Below are positions 1 through 11,340 of a stretch of DNA of 64,000 nucleotides, piece after piece. This stretch comes from Aplysia californica (Eukaryota; Mollusca; Gastropoda; Aplysiida; Aplysiidae), in assembly GCF_000002075.1 (NCBI RefSeq), contig NW_004797883.1:165338-229337 (forward strand), written 5' to 3'. The translations under genes were made by a program, and so were the position numbers. Position 1 is the stretch's first letter; each line of letters begins with the position of its first letter. The notes beneath the pieces were generated by a model. That model was not told where the DNA came from, searched no databases, and worked only from the letters and a program-made list of their open reading frames with translations.

Positions 1-69
1 GGGGGCTGTAAACTTCAAAGAAAATGATAACTCTTAAAAATTCTCGAACGCTGCCTATGTTCTTGGAAA

Positions 70-232
70 TAGCTGTTCACAAGAGAGTGACAAACATGAC
101 ATGGATCAATCAGCCCATTTACAATTCTACTGTGCAACAGAACATGGTAATGTCCCACCTTTGGGAATGGCCTAAAGTAAAGACACTTCAGTCTGTGGCA
201 CTGCCCTTGGGGGGTGTGGGGGGGGGGGGTGA
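70..232 (-). repeat. SINE S2, partial
   Basis: 5' half of S2 in reverse, ending at the G-run (211-229) that marks the S2 5' end in other copies. Confidence 0.65.
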
Positions 233-465
233 AATGAGAGAGAGCTTTGGGTTTTTTTTCTTTCTGAAACTGAGTTTTTGCCACCTTTTTTTTTTAAAAA
301 TCGAGAATCATTTTCTGTGACAAACAGCAGTTTAGCTTGGCTGTTTTATTTCTTGTTCAGATGGTATCTTAAGGACTTTTCTAGAATGATATCTCAACAT
401 TTTTGGTAAATTTCTATCGTCCTTTTCTTTCCTCATTCCTTTTTTTGTATGTTTTTCTCTTGCAG

Positions 466-700
466 CCCACGTATCTTCCGTCACTCGTACTTGTATGATT
501 TATTTGTGTCGCTAGTCAGTGAAACTTTACCACTTTGCAGTCACACAGCCAGCAGTACAAAACACCCCATCTGGTCACCCAGCCAGGAGAGCGACTGCAA
601 CGGACTTCTTGGGCCTGGTGCAGAAGTGCGCCTTGTGACCAGAACGGATATTTTTCACCGGCGCATTATTGCGTCAAGTGACTGCAAATTTTTATACAAA
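466..700 (+). CDS. candidate internal exon of plus-strand gene; 3' border unresolved
   Basis: A strong acceptor (pyrimidine run then cttgcag, 463-465) opens a frame with PRIFRHSYLYDLFVSLVSET and, further on, GAEVRLVTRTDIFHRRIIAS. It stays open until it enters a reversed LINE tail near 722. I cannot fix the donor: gtgcgc after 629 is in phase with the alternative acceptor of the next exon, and gtgact near 679 is not in phase with either. No family recognised. Confidence 0.45.
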
Positions 701-721
701 AAAACCCATTGCTCTTTGTCT

Positions 722-975
722 ACTTTTAACTTTACTTTTATCCGCTGCTTATACCCTTTTGGGTGTCTCGGGAAGAAAGAGACGTCTCTCTGTCACCAGC
801 CGGAGAGCTTGGGTCAGGGGGATGCCGTGGGTGGTTAATGTTTCCCAGACACCATCTATCCAGGTCTTTCTCGGTTGCCCTCTAGCCTTGTTGCCTTTGA
901 ATTTTTTTTATGTAGGCTTGTTGTACTGGATGGTGTATTGGTAATCGCATGAGGTGTCCGAACCATTTGATATTT
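722..975 (-). mobile_element. LINE 3' end fragment (RGRPRKTW type)
   Basis: Reverse strand reads the same C-terminal peptide as the copies at 33140 and 54181, with internal frame breaks, ending in a reversed AAAGT-rich tail. Confidence 0.7.
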
Positions 976-1000
976 TAGTGTTGGTTGTGATGCATGACAT

Positions 1001-1074
1001 AAATTCTTTGCCATATCGACAGACCGAAGGGCTAGAACCCAAATGGCCGCTGGATTGGAAAAGTAAAGTGAAGT
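1001..1074 (+). mobile_element. very short LINE 3' insertion
   Basis: Encodes only the last residues FFAISTDRRARTQMAAG...EK and stop, then an AAAGT tail. The 11-bp target duplication atgcatgacat is at 990-1000 and 1075-1085. Confidence 0.8.
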
Positions 1075-1104
1075 ATGCATGACATCATTTGTGCCGAACC
1101 ATTT

Positions 1105-1340
1105 GTGAGGCATGCTGACAAAATGAGTCACTTCTCGCATTCCACTAATGGAGAGATTGGCCACATATCGACATTACGGTCAAATGTGTAGATTTTCTAT
1201 TGATGTCATATTCTTTAACTATAACCTATCTTTTATTATTTCATACTTAAATATTGTACATACTTCACCTACAAGCGTGATGTATCTATTTCCTTAAGGT
1301 TTGAATCCGAAAAGTAACTCATTTTGTCAGCACGCTTCAC
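1105..1340 (+). mobile_element. MITE B
   Basis: Inverted ends GTGAGGCATGCTGACAAAAT and its complement ending GTCAGCACGCTTCAC; about 235 bp, non-coding. Ends 14 bp before the splice acceptor at 1355. Confidence 0.85.
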
Positions 1341-1354
1341 GTTTGTCCCCACAG

Positions 1355-1572
1355 CGCACAGAGCAGCCCCGCCCACAACCGACACACCCTGAATGAGCTG
1401 AGCAGGCTGGACCTGGAAGAGTTGGATCTGCTTCCCACCAAAGAGGAAGTGGTGAAAGGTGAGAAGAGAGAGGCGGAGCCTGTGAGCTGCAGCGGGAGTG
1501 GCCTCTCTCCTCTGGCCCTGACCTCCCCGCCGTCCACGCCTTCTATCCTGGACTCGGCCATCGGAGTATCTG
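1355..1572 (+). CDS. internal exon of plus-strand gene
   Basis: Acceptor cccacag (1348-1354), or alternatively AG at 1360-1361; donor gtgagtttg after 1572. The open frame encodes HNRHTLNELSRLDLEELDLL, then a Pro/Ser-rich segment, and ends phase 1 (G + AT of the next exon gives Asp). Not recognised. The acceptor tract is supplied by the end of MITE B. Confidence 0.7.
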
Positions 1573-1648
1573 GTGAGTTTGAGCTCCTTTTTCCATTACT
1601 TCTCATCTGGTTCTAGTGCATTTGTTTTCGGTATATTAAGTTAGCGTA

Positions 1649-2084
1649 TGTGAGGCATCTTGGTGAAACCAGGCGCTCGTCAAAATAATGAAATTGAAGA
1701 AGCAAGCAATTTTCCGCAAGTTTGGTGATTTATTCCGAATTACTGTTTTTGTCCTCAACACCTTTTGTGTCTGTATAACGACACATTTCCGTGTGAATTT
1801 TACTTAAAAACGTTGATTAAAAGCACAAAATATGTAAATTTTCAGTTTTCAAGAACTCTCAATCTAAAGAAGCTACCAGACTTTGGAGGTCATTTTCTCG
1901 CCAATTTTACCTCCAAAACCGGGTTACTCCCACCTTCTTCAGTCGCAGATATCCCGACTTCCATTTAAGATAGATGGGTATTTTTTCATCGAAAGCAAGG
2001 CACATGAACAGGCTTTACGATGATACCAGTAACTCCACATGCCCAAAAATTGACGAGCGCCTGATTTCACCGCGTCATGACACA
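1649..2084 (+). mobile_element. MITE C
   Basis: Ends with TGTGAGGCatcttggtgaaa and the complement with GACGAGCGCCTGATTTCACC; about 435 bp, no coding capacity, many relatives in the window. Confidence 0.82.
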
Positions 2085-2217
2085 ATATAGTCAAACATAA
2101 TATTGTCTGTTTCCCTACTCATACCACGTATCTGTCAAATTAGGACAAACTTTTTTTATTGTCTCAAATTATGTTACTCACAACTGTAATAACATTTGGT
2201 GATACTGCAGAAATAAC

Positions 2218-2404
2218 AGGGATGCCAAATCTCCGGTTTTTCCGGCTTTTTCCGGTTTTTTCCTACACTTGCAAAGGAAAGGGGAATGGTAAGAGAGATG
2301 TTTTTGTGTTTGCTCATTGAAAGATTTTACAAGGTTCGTTTTAGGTGAGGTGTGATGCTCCGCTCATTTTCAGGTTTAAAAAACAAAAATCATTTGGCAT
2401 CCCT
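2218..2404. mobile_element. hAT-like MITE
   Basis: 187 bp with 13-bp perfect inverted ends AGGGATGCCAAAT (with flanking C, CAGGG, the usual hAT start). Flanks gaaataac and gaaataag suggest an 8-bp target duplication with one mismatch. Confidence 0.65.
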
Positions 2405-2665
2405 GAAATAAGAACACCCTGTACAATATTTTGAGCAATGGTAGTAGATATTTAAGAAAAGGATTTTGTTTGTTTCCACTTTTCTGAAAATCAGTGTTTC
2501 CGCACATACGTGGTTAGAGTCGGACATTGAGGATAAGCTTTTAGAATTTTTCATTGTACTCAAGTGAAAAATTTATGGGCAGAGGCGTCATATGTTTCGA
2601 TAGTCTTGTTTTTTATTGAAATGCCATTGGTTCATGCTGTTGAAACATATTTTTTTATAATACAT

Positions 2666-2667
2666 GT

Positions 2668-2706
<39 letters not shown>

Positions 2707-2710
2707 TACA
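2666..2710. repeat. (CA)n microsatellite
   Basis: Dinucleotide CA run followed by CATA units. Confidence 0.95.
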
Positions 2711-2800
2711 GGCAAACAAACACAAATACTCTGACAAGCACAACAAATACATATCCATACACACACTTTTGTGATAATCTTCATACCGAAACCCAGAGAG

Positions 2801-2981
2801 GTGGGTGGTTGGTGGGTGCTCTGGTGTGGTGTGCTCCTTCTTTCCTATCAAACATCTATCGTCCTGATCTCTCCTCCTTCTTTTTTGTGTTTGTAACTCT
2901 CTTGTAACACCTCTAATCTTCGGCACTATATGACCTTATTGTGTTGCAAGTGCCGTAAAACTTTTACTAAAACTAAAACCC
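2801..2981 (+). repeat. SINE S1
   Basis: Starts GTGGGTGGTTGGTGGG and ends in the shared tail and ACTAAA repeats. About 180 bp. Confidence 0.85.
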
Positions 2982-3002
2982 AGAAAGTGTAAGTACCAAT
3001 GG

Positions 3003-3181
3003 CTGTCCCCGTCGTCTTATGCAAGAAAAATTCTGAAATTATGCAAGCTGACCCCAAAAATGGGAAATTATGCGACTCTGTTCATTTTAACAAAGAATGA
3101 TGAAGGAAAATAATCAGAAATTTTTCAAAAAATGATCAAATTTTGGTAAATTATGCGGGGTGCATAAAACCACAGGGACAG
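3003..3181. mobile_element. MITE E
   Basis: Inverted ends CTGTCCCC...; the flanks caatgg/aaatgg fit a 6-bp target duplication. Confidence 0.85.
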
Positions 3182-3345
3182 AAATGGGAGATCTAAACTG
3201 GAGGCCTGGACTTGAATCCTGCTGACCCCAACGGGGTCACTGGTTGACATGCTTCGTTTGGGCAGCCCAACAAAACGACTGCAGTGGAAGGGACTGATGG
3301 CAGTGCTAAGGCAAACAGCGAAATGGGTCAACTTTGGCAGTTGAT

Positions 3346-3525
3346 CTGTCCCCGCGGTTTTATGCACCCCGCATAATTTAGTAAAATTTGATCATTTTTT
3401 GCATAATTTCTGATTATTTTCCTTTATCATTCTTTGTTAAAAATTAACAGATTCGAATAATTTCACATTTTTGGGCTCAGTTTGCATAATTTCAGAATTT
3501 TTCTTGCTTAAAACGACGGGGACAG
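3346..3525. mobile_element. MITE E
   Basis: Opposite orientation to the copy at 3003; perfect 6-bp duplication gttgat on both sides. Confidence 0.88.
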
Positions 3526-3870
3526 GTTGATAGTGACAGTGAGAAGAATTTTTGCAGGAAAAGAATAGTGGGATTCTTTTGGAAGTTGTTCGCAAATATG
3601 GCCGCACAGAATTATAAAAGTTTTTAATAGTCACAGATTAATAGAATTCCTTTGTTTTTTAGTATGTTTGATTAAGGTTAAAAGTTCAGAAAAACGGCTG
3701 ACACGCTTCTCGTCCAATGAGCAGCCCATAGCGTTTCTAACTGGGTTATCTTTTGGTGTAGCTCTAAGCTCTCAGCATCAGAATCAGCACTATAGTAAAA
3801 TGTCCCTGCTCAGAGTGATGTGTTGTGCCAGATTCTCGCTCGGACTGGAAGGATCTTTTAACCCTTAAGA

Positions 3871-4395
3871 GGGGGCTCTCGTGGCCTAGAGGTTAAGGTG
3901 TTGGCCTCTCATTCAAAGGTCCCGGGTTCGAATCCGGGTAGCGACCGAAAAATTTTCTTCTCTAAAATTGTGTCCTTTCACCTCCTTTCCTGCTCTCTAG
4001 CAATGTTCTGTCGTCTGCTTTCGTCTCCTCTTTCTGCCCCCCGCCCCCTCACCTCCTTTGCCCCCTCTTCTGGGCTCCTAACTCTTTCTGCAGCCTTTCT
4101 ACTGCTACTCCTTGGCTCCTCCTTATTGCTGTCTTTCTGCCACACCCCTGATCTTCTGGTAGGAAAGATCTACACCTAGCCTTCTTGGAAAAGGGCGAAA
4201 AATCTCGGAGGGCCTGTGTGCAAGTTGCGCACGTTAAAGATCCTTTGGTGGTCTAAAATCGATAAGAGTAGGCTTCGGCCGCCACCCGGGCAAAATTCCA
4301 AATTTCCTACCAACTGAAAATATTAGGTGTGTCCCGCACTCTCATATGACCTATGCAGTTGCGAGCGCCGTAAAACACTTTACAAAAACAAAAAC
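3871..4395 (+). repeat. SINE S3, full length
   Basis: tRNA-derived head with A box (TGGCCTAGAGGTTAAGG) and B box (GGTTCGAATCC), a body, and the shared 3' tail. Target duplication aacccttaaga at 3860-3870 and 4396-4406. Confidence 0.92.
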
Positions 4396-4881
4396 AACCC
4401 TTAAGACAAAAATGTAATCATCCATCTCCTCATTATCTGCATGCAAGTGAAACTTGTTACTTGTTACTTGTGTGAAGGACCGACATCACTGCACAAGGGG
4501 CATCCCCATAAGCGCTCCGTCCCCTGAAGAGGCACATCTCGAAGTGTGTAGATGCTGACGGTTCCAAGTAATGGTTGATTCCATAGCCTTCTGACGCAAG
4601 TGAAAACAGTTGTGAAATATTGTAGAGTTGTACGTACAGCCTACAATTTTACATCCATTTTCAGGGAAAATATACAAATTGTCGGATTCTATTTTCTGTT
4701 TTTAGCCCCGAAATATTGTTCTATTCATTATGAATTATGCCTTTCCTCATTGTAGCCTCTTTCAATCATTATGTCATATGTTTTTGTTACTTTCTAAGAT
4801 CTCACCAGTTCTTAGTGCTTTGCGGATGTCGTTAAGTTGAAATGTTTCATTTTCACTCGAATAAAACAGAAATTTTTAATA

Positions 4882-5245
4882 GGCGTTGGTGGCCTAGTGG
4901 TTAGGCTACCGGACTCGTAATCGTGAGGTTGCGGGTTTGGGGGTTCGAGCCGCGGGCCCGACATTGTGTCCTTGGGAAAGGCACTTTACACCAATTTTCC
5001 CCACTTCACCCAGGTGGGAATAGGTACCCAGCTATAGACAGTGAAAGATCTTGTCAGTTTGTTACTGTTTGAGCGCTTAACAGCTGCTTGCACTGTATAC
5101 TTTCCGGGAAGCTGAAAATGTTTCTGAGTGTTCTATGGTCTGCTGGGGTAATAATATTGTGTAAAACGCATAGAGCCTGCTTTCGAGTGCGGATATGTGC
5201 TGTACAAATGCTGTTTATTATTATAATTATTATTATTGTTGCTAT
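4882..5245 (+). repeat. SINE S4
   Basis: tRNA-like head (TGGCCTAGTGGTTAGGC; GGTTCGAGCC) then a body ending ATTATTATT. A short stretch beside it, ttttacatccattttcaggg, occurs at both 4647 and 5331. Confidence 0.85.
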
Positions 5246-5356
5246 TTTCAGAGGATGAGCCTAACGATATCACTGTCGTTTTTCAAATGTTGTAGTGAGT
5301 GCTTTTTGATATTTTTGAATACAGCCTTCAATTTTACATCCATTTTCAGGGAAAAT

Positions 5357-5677
5357 TCTTTGTCTGAGACAAAGATCGTACATAACAAGATAGTTCACTC
5401 AGCCAAAAGAATGTCCGCGGAAGTTCGCCCATTGGATCAGATGGTGCTGCTGTCTTTGTTTCGAAGCTCTCTTTCGTTTCTCAAGAAGAAGAATAGGAAC
5501 AGCACAGTTTGTTAGTTTCACTTTTATTGTTTTTCACACAAGTAGGGTGACTCTGTTCGCAAAGTCTGCCCTTTTTTCGAAGAGGGCTCCACCGGATTTT
5601 GAGGACACTTTTTTAAATTGGCTCAAAGCGAGGAGTGAACTATTTTGTTATAAACGATCTTTGTCTGAGATAAAAGC
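5357..5677. mobile_element. MITE L
   Basis: About 35-bp inverted ends built on GAGACAAAGATCGT and TAACAAGATAGTTCACTC; a second copy is at 33490-33990. Confidence 0.7.
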
Positions 5678-5831
5678 TTGCACCAAACTCCCCACTGAGA
5701 ATGCCGGGTGTTGGATTTTGACTCTCTTATTCTTTCCACTCTCTGTGGGAGCTATTCGGGCACTGTTGAAAGGAGATTGTTGAGGGAAAATGAGTTTAGC
5801 TTTCCCTTTCATCATTATTATGATTACAATT

Positions 5832-6060
5832 TGGTCGCTTTTAAGCACAAGGGGCTATCCCCAAAAATGCTGTTTTGAGAAAATCAAAGGTAAAATTTTT
5901 GCACCCTTTTTCAGTTTCTTGAAGAGACAAGGAGAGTTTTCTCTATAACCAAACAAATATATACACAAATGGAACCAAACTTCTCCTATAGGTAGGGCAA
6001 TGCCCACTTTTGGTGTAGGTCAAGATTTCTGGCAACCCAGAATTTTGAGATGAGCCCAAA
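5832..6060 (-). mobile_element. MITE F, right end missing
   Basis: Starts TGGTCGCTTTTAAGCACAAG; matches the copies at 14629, 18675 and 49692. Confidence 0.75.
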
Positions 6061-6215
6061 AAAGGTTTTTGCTGTTTTTGACTTTGTGGGATAGCATGCG
6101 GTGTGTAATATGATGGTTTATGGTCACGGGGGACGTTGCTAGGACATTTTTTGTGCAGTTATTTCAGGGTTTTTAACTCGTTTCCCATTTCGTTTCGTTT
6201 AAATAAAGATACCGA

Positions 6216-6322
6216 TCTCAAGTGCTTGTCTCAAATACTTGTCTCAAGTGCTTGTCTCAAATACTTGTCTCAAGTGCTTTTCTCAAATACTTGTCTTAAG
6301 TACTTGTCTCAAGTGCTTCCTG
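6216..6322. repeat. 25-bp minisatellite
   Basis: Units of the type aagtgcttgtctcaaatact, about four copies. Confidence 0.85.
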
Positions 6323-6410
6323 TTCCTATTCCTGCATAGCAGAAGAATTTGGTTATTATAATAATAATGCAGATGATTTCTTTAGCGCCCACTCCCATAC
6401 AATTCAACTT

Positions 6411-6655
6411 TCTTCTTCTTCTTCTTCTTCTTCTTCTTCTTCTTCTTCTTCTTCTTCTTCTTCTTCTTCTTCTTCTTCTTCTTCTTCTTCTTCTTCTTCT
6501 TCTTCTTCTCCTCCTCCTCCTCCTCCTCCTCCTCCTCCTCCTCCTCCTCCTCCTCCTCCTCCTCCTCCCCCTCCCCCTCCTCCTCCTCCTCCCCCTCCCC
6601 CTCCCCCTCCCCCTCCTCCTCCTCCTCCTCCTCCTCCTCCTTCTCCTTCTTCTAT
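6411..6655. repeat. (CTT)n/(CTC)n pyrimidine array
   Basis: About 245 bp with one pure-pyrimidine strand; the long Leu, Arg, Gly and Glu frames here are artefacts. Confidence 0.97.
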
Positions 6656-6990
6656 CCCGTGGATGGAGCAACCGTGGGGGCACCACTGCTTCTGACAACC
6701 AGCTCTCGCCATCTATTTTTGTCCTCTGCTTTCCTCAGATTGTCACCCATTGTCTTTCCTGTCCACTCTGTGATGTTGTCCTCCCATCTCCTTCTCTGCC
6801 TTCCTTTCTTTCTCTTTCCTTGTACGTTTCCTTGCAGGATTGTTTTGTCGAGTCAAGTGGATCTTGTGACATGCCCATACCATTTTAATTTTCGTCAACT
6901 GTTGACAATACTTTCATCTCTACACATTTCAATAGTGCCCACTCCCATACAATACAGCTTTAGAGGTTTACAATGCCTTCATCTCTACTA

Positions 6991-7388
6991 CTCCCCGAGG
7001 CAGTGCCACTGACTGAAGTGTCTTTAGGCCATGCCCAAAGGAGGGACATTTCTCGTTCTAATGCCCAGTAGAATTGTAAATGGGCTGATCCAATAATGTC
7101 ATGCTCATAACTGTGCCTGAACTACAACAGGGAACTGCTGCTTTTTCTTTCCTAATCCTTACTATCTCCATTTTCCTCTACTTCTTTTGTATGTTTGTCA
7201 CTCTCTTGTGACCCGCTATTTTAGGGGTGCCTTGATAGTTGAAGCAAACTTTGTGCTGTTGAAGCTAGAGAGGTGAGCAGAGCAAGCCTGATTCCCTGTA
7301 AAGACTTCTCTGTTGACATCCACCCGTGGCGCTCATATAACCTTATGCAGTTGCGAGTGCCGTAAATCCTCTACTAAATTTTAAAAAA
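6991..7388 (+). repeat. SINE S2
   Basis: Head ccgaggcagtgccactgact; ends in the shared SINE tail. Confidence 0.82.
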
Positions 7389-7439
7389 AAGCGCTTCCTG
7401 TTCCTATTCCTGCATAGCAGAAGAATTTGTTTATTATAA

Positions 7440-7910
7440 TAATAATGCAGATGATTTCTTTAGCGCCAACTCCCCTACAATACAGCTTTAGAAGTTGACA
7501 ATACCTTCATCTCTACACATCTCTATAGTGCCCACTCCCCTACAATACAGCTTCAGAAGTTTACAATACCTTCATCTCTACACATCTCTATAGTGCCCAC
7601 TCCCCTACAATACAGCTTCAGAAGTTTACAATACCTTCATCTCTACACATCTCTATAGTGCCCACTCCCCTACAATACAGCTTCAGAAGTTTACAATACC
7701 TTCATCTCTACACATCTCTATAGTGCCCACTCCCCTACAATACAGCTTCAGAAGTTTACAATACCTTCATCTCTACAAATCTCTATAGTGCCCACTCCCC
7801 TACAATACAGCTTTAAAAATTGACAATACCTTCATCTCTACACATCTCTTTAGCACCCACTCCCATACAATACAGCTTCAGAAGTTTACAATACCTTCAT
7901 CTCTACACAA
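7440..7910. repeat. about 65-bp minisatellite
   Basis: About seven units containing accttcatctctacacatct and cctacaatacagctt. A single related unit is at 6360-6410. Confidence 0.93.
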
Positions 7911-8321
7911 ACCTTAAGTGAATAAACATGCATACCGGTACATATGCTTTTTTGATGAACACTAACACAGGCAGGGTTGAAGCCCACCTTCTGAATTGCG
8001 ACAGTCGGGATGTAAAAATACCTACTTTTAATTTAAAAAAAAATCAAACTGAGTATACCTCTTAACGCAGGTTGATACTAAGGAGATGAAATTCATGATG
8101 GAATTTGTCTGTTATCATGTGTAAAACATTTGTCTCAAAAAAGGGAAAGTTTTTGGATAGTTTTGGTACATTTGTCTCAAAAAGGGAAAGTTTTTGGATA
8201 GTTATGGTACATTTGTCTCAAAAAGGGAAAGTTCTGGATAGTTATGAGCACTAGTATTGTCTTCTAGATATTCTGCTAATTTCTCCTCATCATTCTGAAC
8301 GATGGTGTTATCATACGTCAG
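7911..8321. other. non-coding interval
   Basis: Nothing recognised except three short direct repeats of ttgtctcaaaaagggaaagt at 8130-8232. Confidence 0.5.
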
Positions 8322-8548
8322 TTGTGCTGACAAAATGAGATACTTCTCGCCATCCAAGAATGGAGACATCGGCTGAAAATCAACATTTGGGTCAGAATGA
8401 TAGATTTTCAGTTGATGCCGTTTTGCTCAAGTCTGCCTCATCTTTTATTACTCCATACTTACAAACTGTATAAACTCCACCTATAAAGTTGATGTATCTA
8501 AATTACCATACGGCTAAAATCCGAATAAAGTAACTCATTTTGTCTGCA
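8322..8548 (+). mobile_element. MITE B
   Basis: Divergent copy with both inverted ends recognisable. Confidence 0.7.
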
Positions 8549-8732
8549 TTTAATCAACATTTTTCAGTAAAATCCTTACAGAAATGTGTTCTTTAATGGG
8601 CATGAAAGGTGCTGAGCCAAAAAACGAAAATTCAAAAAAAAAAATTCCCAAACGTGGGGAAAAATGCAAACTTCTTGACTTTCATTATTTTGACGAGCGC
8701 GCTGCTTTCACCACGCTGCCTCACATTTTGTA
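8549..8732 (+). mobile_element. MITE C, right half
   Basis: Begins inside C (aatcaacatttttcagtaaa) and ends GCTGCCTCACA. Confidence 0.75.
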
Positions 8733-8750
8733 ATGATACTCTCCAAGACA

Positions 8751-9000
8751 GTGGGTGGTTGGCGGGTGCTCTGGTGTGGTTTGCTTCTTCTTTCCTATAC
8801 TTTACTTTTCAGATCCAGCGGCCATTTGGGTTCTAGCCCTTCGGTCTGTCGATATGGCAAAGAATTTACAGGTTCTTCTTTTCTATCAAACATCTATCGT
8901 CCTTATTTCCCCTCCTTCTTTTTTATGTTTGTTACTCTCTTGTAACCCCTCTAATGACCTTATGCAGTTGCGAGCGCCGTAAAAACCTCTACTAAAAAAC
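8751..9000 (+). repeat. SINE S1 with nested LINE tail
   Basis: S1 interrupted at 8801-8871 by a reversed 71-bp LINE 3' end, flanked by a duplication of ttcttctttcctat (one change). Confidence 0.8.
8801..8871 (-). mobile_element. very short LINE 3' insertion
   Basis: Reverse copy of the same tail as 1001-1074, nested in S1. Confidence 0.78.
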
Positions 9001-9084
9001 TCCCCAAGACATCTATCGTCGTGTCTAAGACCAGGACTTTTCTCCTTAACCACGAGTGTTTGGGACAACTCCCACTCTACTTTA

Positions 9085-9490
9085 TCTATTGCCACTCTAT
9101 GTTTGTTTCATTCCAATGTCAGCTGAAGTCGTTTCTGTTTTTGAATTAGTAAGATGAATATTTGGAGTGATTTTCTTTTAGTCAGTCAGAACACAATGTT
9201 TTATGACTCTGTTGTACATTGTACTGTATTGTAGATGGTGGTTGGCAGGTGCTCTGTTGTGGTTTGCTTCTTCTTTCCTATCAAACATCTTTCGTCCTTA
9301 TTTCCCCTTCTTCTTTTTTTATGTATGTTACTCTCTTGTAACACCTCTAATGTTCTGGCGCTCATATTACTTTATGCAGTTGCGAGCGCAGTAAATCCTC
9401 TGCTAAAACTAAACTGAACTGTATTGTAAAGCGCTCAGAGCCTGTGTACTTTAATCGGGGTTGAGCACTATATAAATGTCAATTTAAATT
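9085..9490 (+). repeat. SINE S5 with nested S1
   Basis: S5 body (agctgaagtcgtttctg ... gcgctcagagcctgtgtact) split by S1 at 9236-9412; target duplication actgtattgta. Confidence 0.72.
9236..9412 (+). repeat. SINE S1 nested in S5
   Basis: Complete S1 head and tail flanked by actgtattgta. Confidence 0.82.
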
Positions 9491-9779
9491 TTTATTATTA
9501 TTGTGAGAGGGAAAGTATTTTCTTCACTGCACCGAGCACTGCACTCCTCTGGCTCTACATTGTAATATTTTTCTTCCCTGCGGACATTTTACTTTCTTTC
9601 TTTCTTTGCTTTCTTTGTGCACAGACCGTTAACCATGTTTTCTTGCCAAAAATGGGTAGCTACATTTTCTGTTTAAGGAATGTTTATTAAAGTCCTTTTT
9701 CATAGTAGTGCTTCGCTTGTATAAAATACCAGGAGCATAATTCACATGGTTGTTAGGATGAAAGTATTTCAAAGTCATT

Positions 9780-9782
9780 CTC

Positions 9783-9813
<31 letters not shown>

Positions 9814-9857
9814 CTTTCTTTCTTTCTGTCTGTCTTTTTTCTTTCTGTCTGTCTTTT

Positions 9858-9900
<43 letters not shown>

Positions 9901-9929
9901 GTCTTTCTGTCTTTCTTTCTGTCTTTCTT

Positions 9930-9964
<35 letters not shown>

Positions 9965-10192
9965 TTCTTTCTGTTTCTCGTTCTTTCTGTCTCTCGTTCT
10001 TTCTTTCTTTCGTTCTTTCTTTCTTTCTTTCGTTCATTCTTTCTTTCTTTCTGTCTCTCGTTCTTTCTGTCTCTCGTTCTTTCTTTCTTTCGTTCTTTCT
10101 TTCTTTCTTTCGTTCTTTCTTTCTTTCTTTCGTTCTTTCTTTCTTTCTTTCTGTCTTTTTTCTTTGTTTCTTTTTATTTTTTTGTTTCTTTT

Positions 10193-10235
<43 letters not shown>

Positions 10236-10248
10236 GTCTTTCTTTCTG

Positions 10249-10279
<31 letters not shown>

Positions 10280-10288
10280 GTCTTTCTT

Positions 10289-10335
<47 letters not shown>

Positions 10336-10412
10336 TTCTTTCTTTCTTTCTGTCTCTCTTTCTTTCTTTCTGTCTCTTTCTTTCTTTCTGTCTTTGTTTG
10401 TTTCTTTCTTTT
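9780..10412. repeat. (CTTT)n/(CTGT)n array, about 630 bp
   Basis: Plus strand almost purely C/T with scattered G; long frames across it are artefacts. Confidence 0.98.
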
Positions 10413-10587
10413 TTAAATGGTAAAGTATTTAACATCTTTACTCCTTCTTTGATTCCCTACTTATTGATCATGTTTCTCCTTTGGAGCATGTCGAGGTAGT
10501 CAAGATCTGAAGAGAGGGAAGCAGTGCTTGGGCAATCTGCCTCCTCTACGTCTACCACCCTGGCAAACTTGTGTCATGCTCACTGCT

Positions 10588-10835
10588 TTAACCCTATCCG
10601 TATGTCGTGTTTTACTATCGTATCCATACGATGTGGGGAACTCTGTGCCACCACTTTCCAAAGAGGAAATTTACTCGTTAATCTGATCCGTACGCTTTGC
10701 ATAGCAGTCTGTCAAAATGATTTTTTGAGTAATACTGAAAGTTTCAAAGAGATCTTCGTGCTACAAGTATTCTAAAATGTGAAGAATACAATCCCGGGGG
10801 TACAAAATGACCCTAGGGTGTACGGATAGGGTTAA
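10588..10835 (-). mobile_element. MITE D
   Basis: TTAA + CCCTATCCGTA ... TACGGATAGGG + TTAA, 248 bp, piggyBac-like target and termini. Confidence 0.88.
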
Positions 10836-11170
10836 GATCATTGATCAAGACACAACAAGCTCATCATAGTTTATATTACATCAAGTTTTTGTAAATTAGT
10901 AGATTTAATAACTAGATAAATTTTATCTAGTGTGGTCAGTTTTCTGATCACCATTTATTACTATAAACCTAATAATGACAAAGATTTCATTTTTTGGGGA
11001 AAATTCAACCTTATTTTATTTTTTTGTTATGTGTTGAAATGAAAGGAATCTCAGGAAATTTTGAGACACTTTGTGCAGCACTGGTTGATCCAGCAAACAG
11101 ACGTGGAAGTGACTTGAGCCGTCACTTGATGATCGTATTTGTGTTGATGTTCTTCTCTTTACTCAAACGA

Positions 11171-11340
11171 GTGGGTGGTTGGCGGGTGCTCTGGTGTGGT
11201 TTGCTTCTTCTTTTCTATCAAGCATCTTTCATCCTTATCTCCCCTCCTTCTTTTTTATGTTTGTTACTCTCTTGTAACACCTCTAATCTTCGGCACTTGT
11301 ATGACCTTATTGTGTTGCAAGTGCGGTAAAACACTTATTA
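11171..11340 (+). repeat. SINE S1
   Basis: Flanked by ttactcaaac on both sides. Confidence 0.85.

Noticed and set aside
3871-3950. A true tRNA gene
   Set aside because: A and B boxes are present, but the sequence recurs at 41321, 51193 and 52250 attached to the same SINE body and tail.
6349-6888. Poly-Leu / poly-Arg / poly-Gly frames
   Set aside because: Products of the CTT/CTC microsatellite.
9746-10499. Long open frames rich in Phe/Leu/Ser or Lys/Arg/Glu
   Set aside because: They are translations of the (CTTT)n/(CTGT)n array and have no gene structure.
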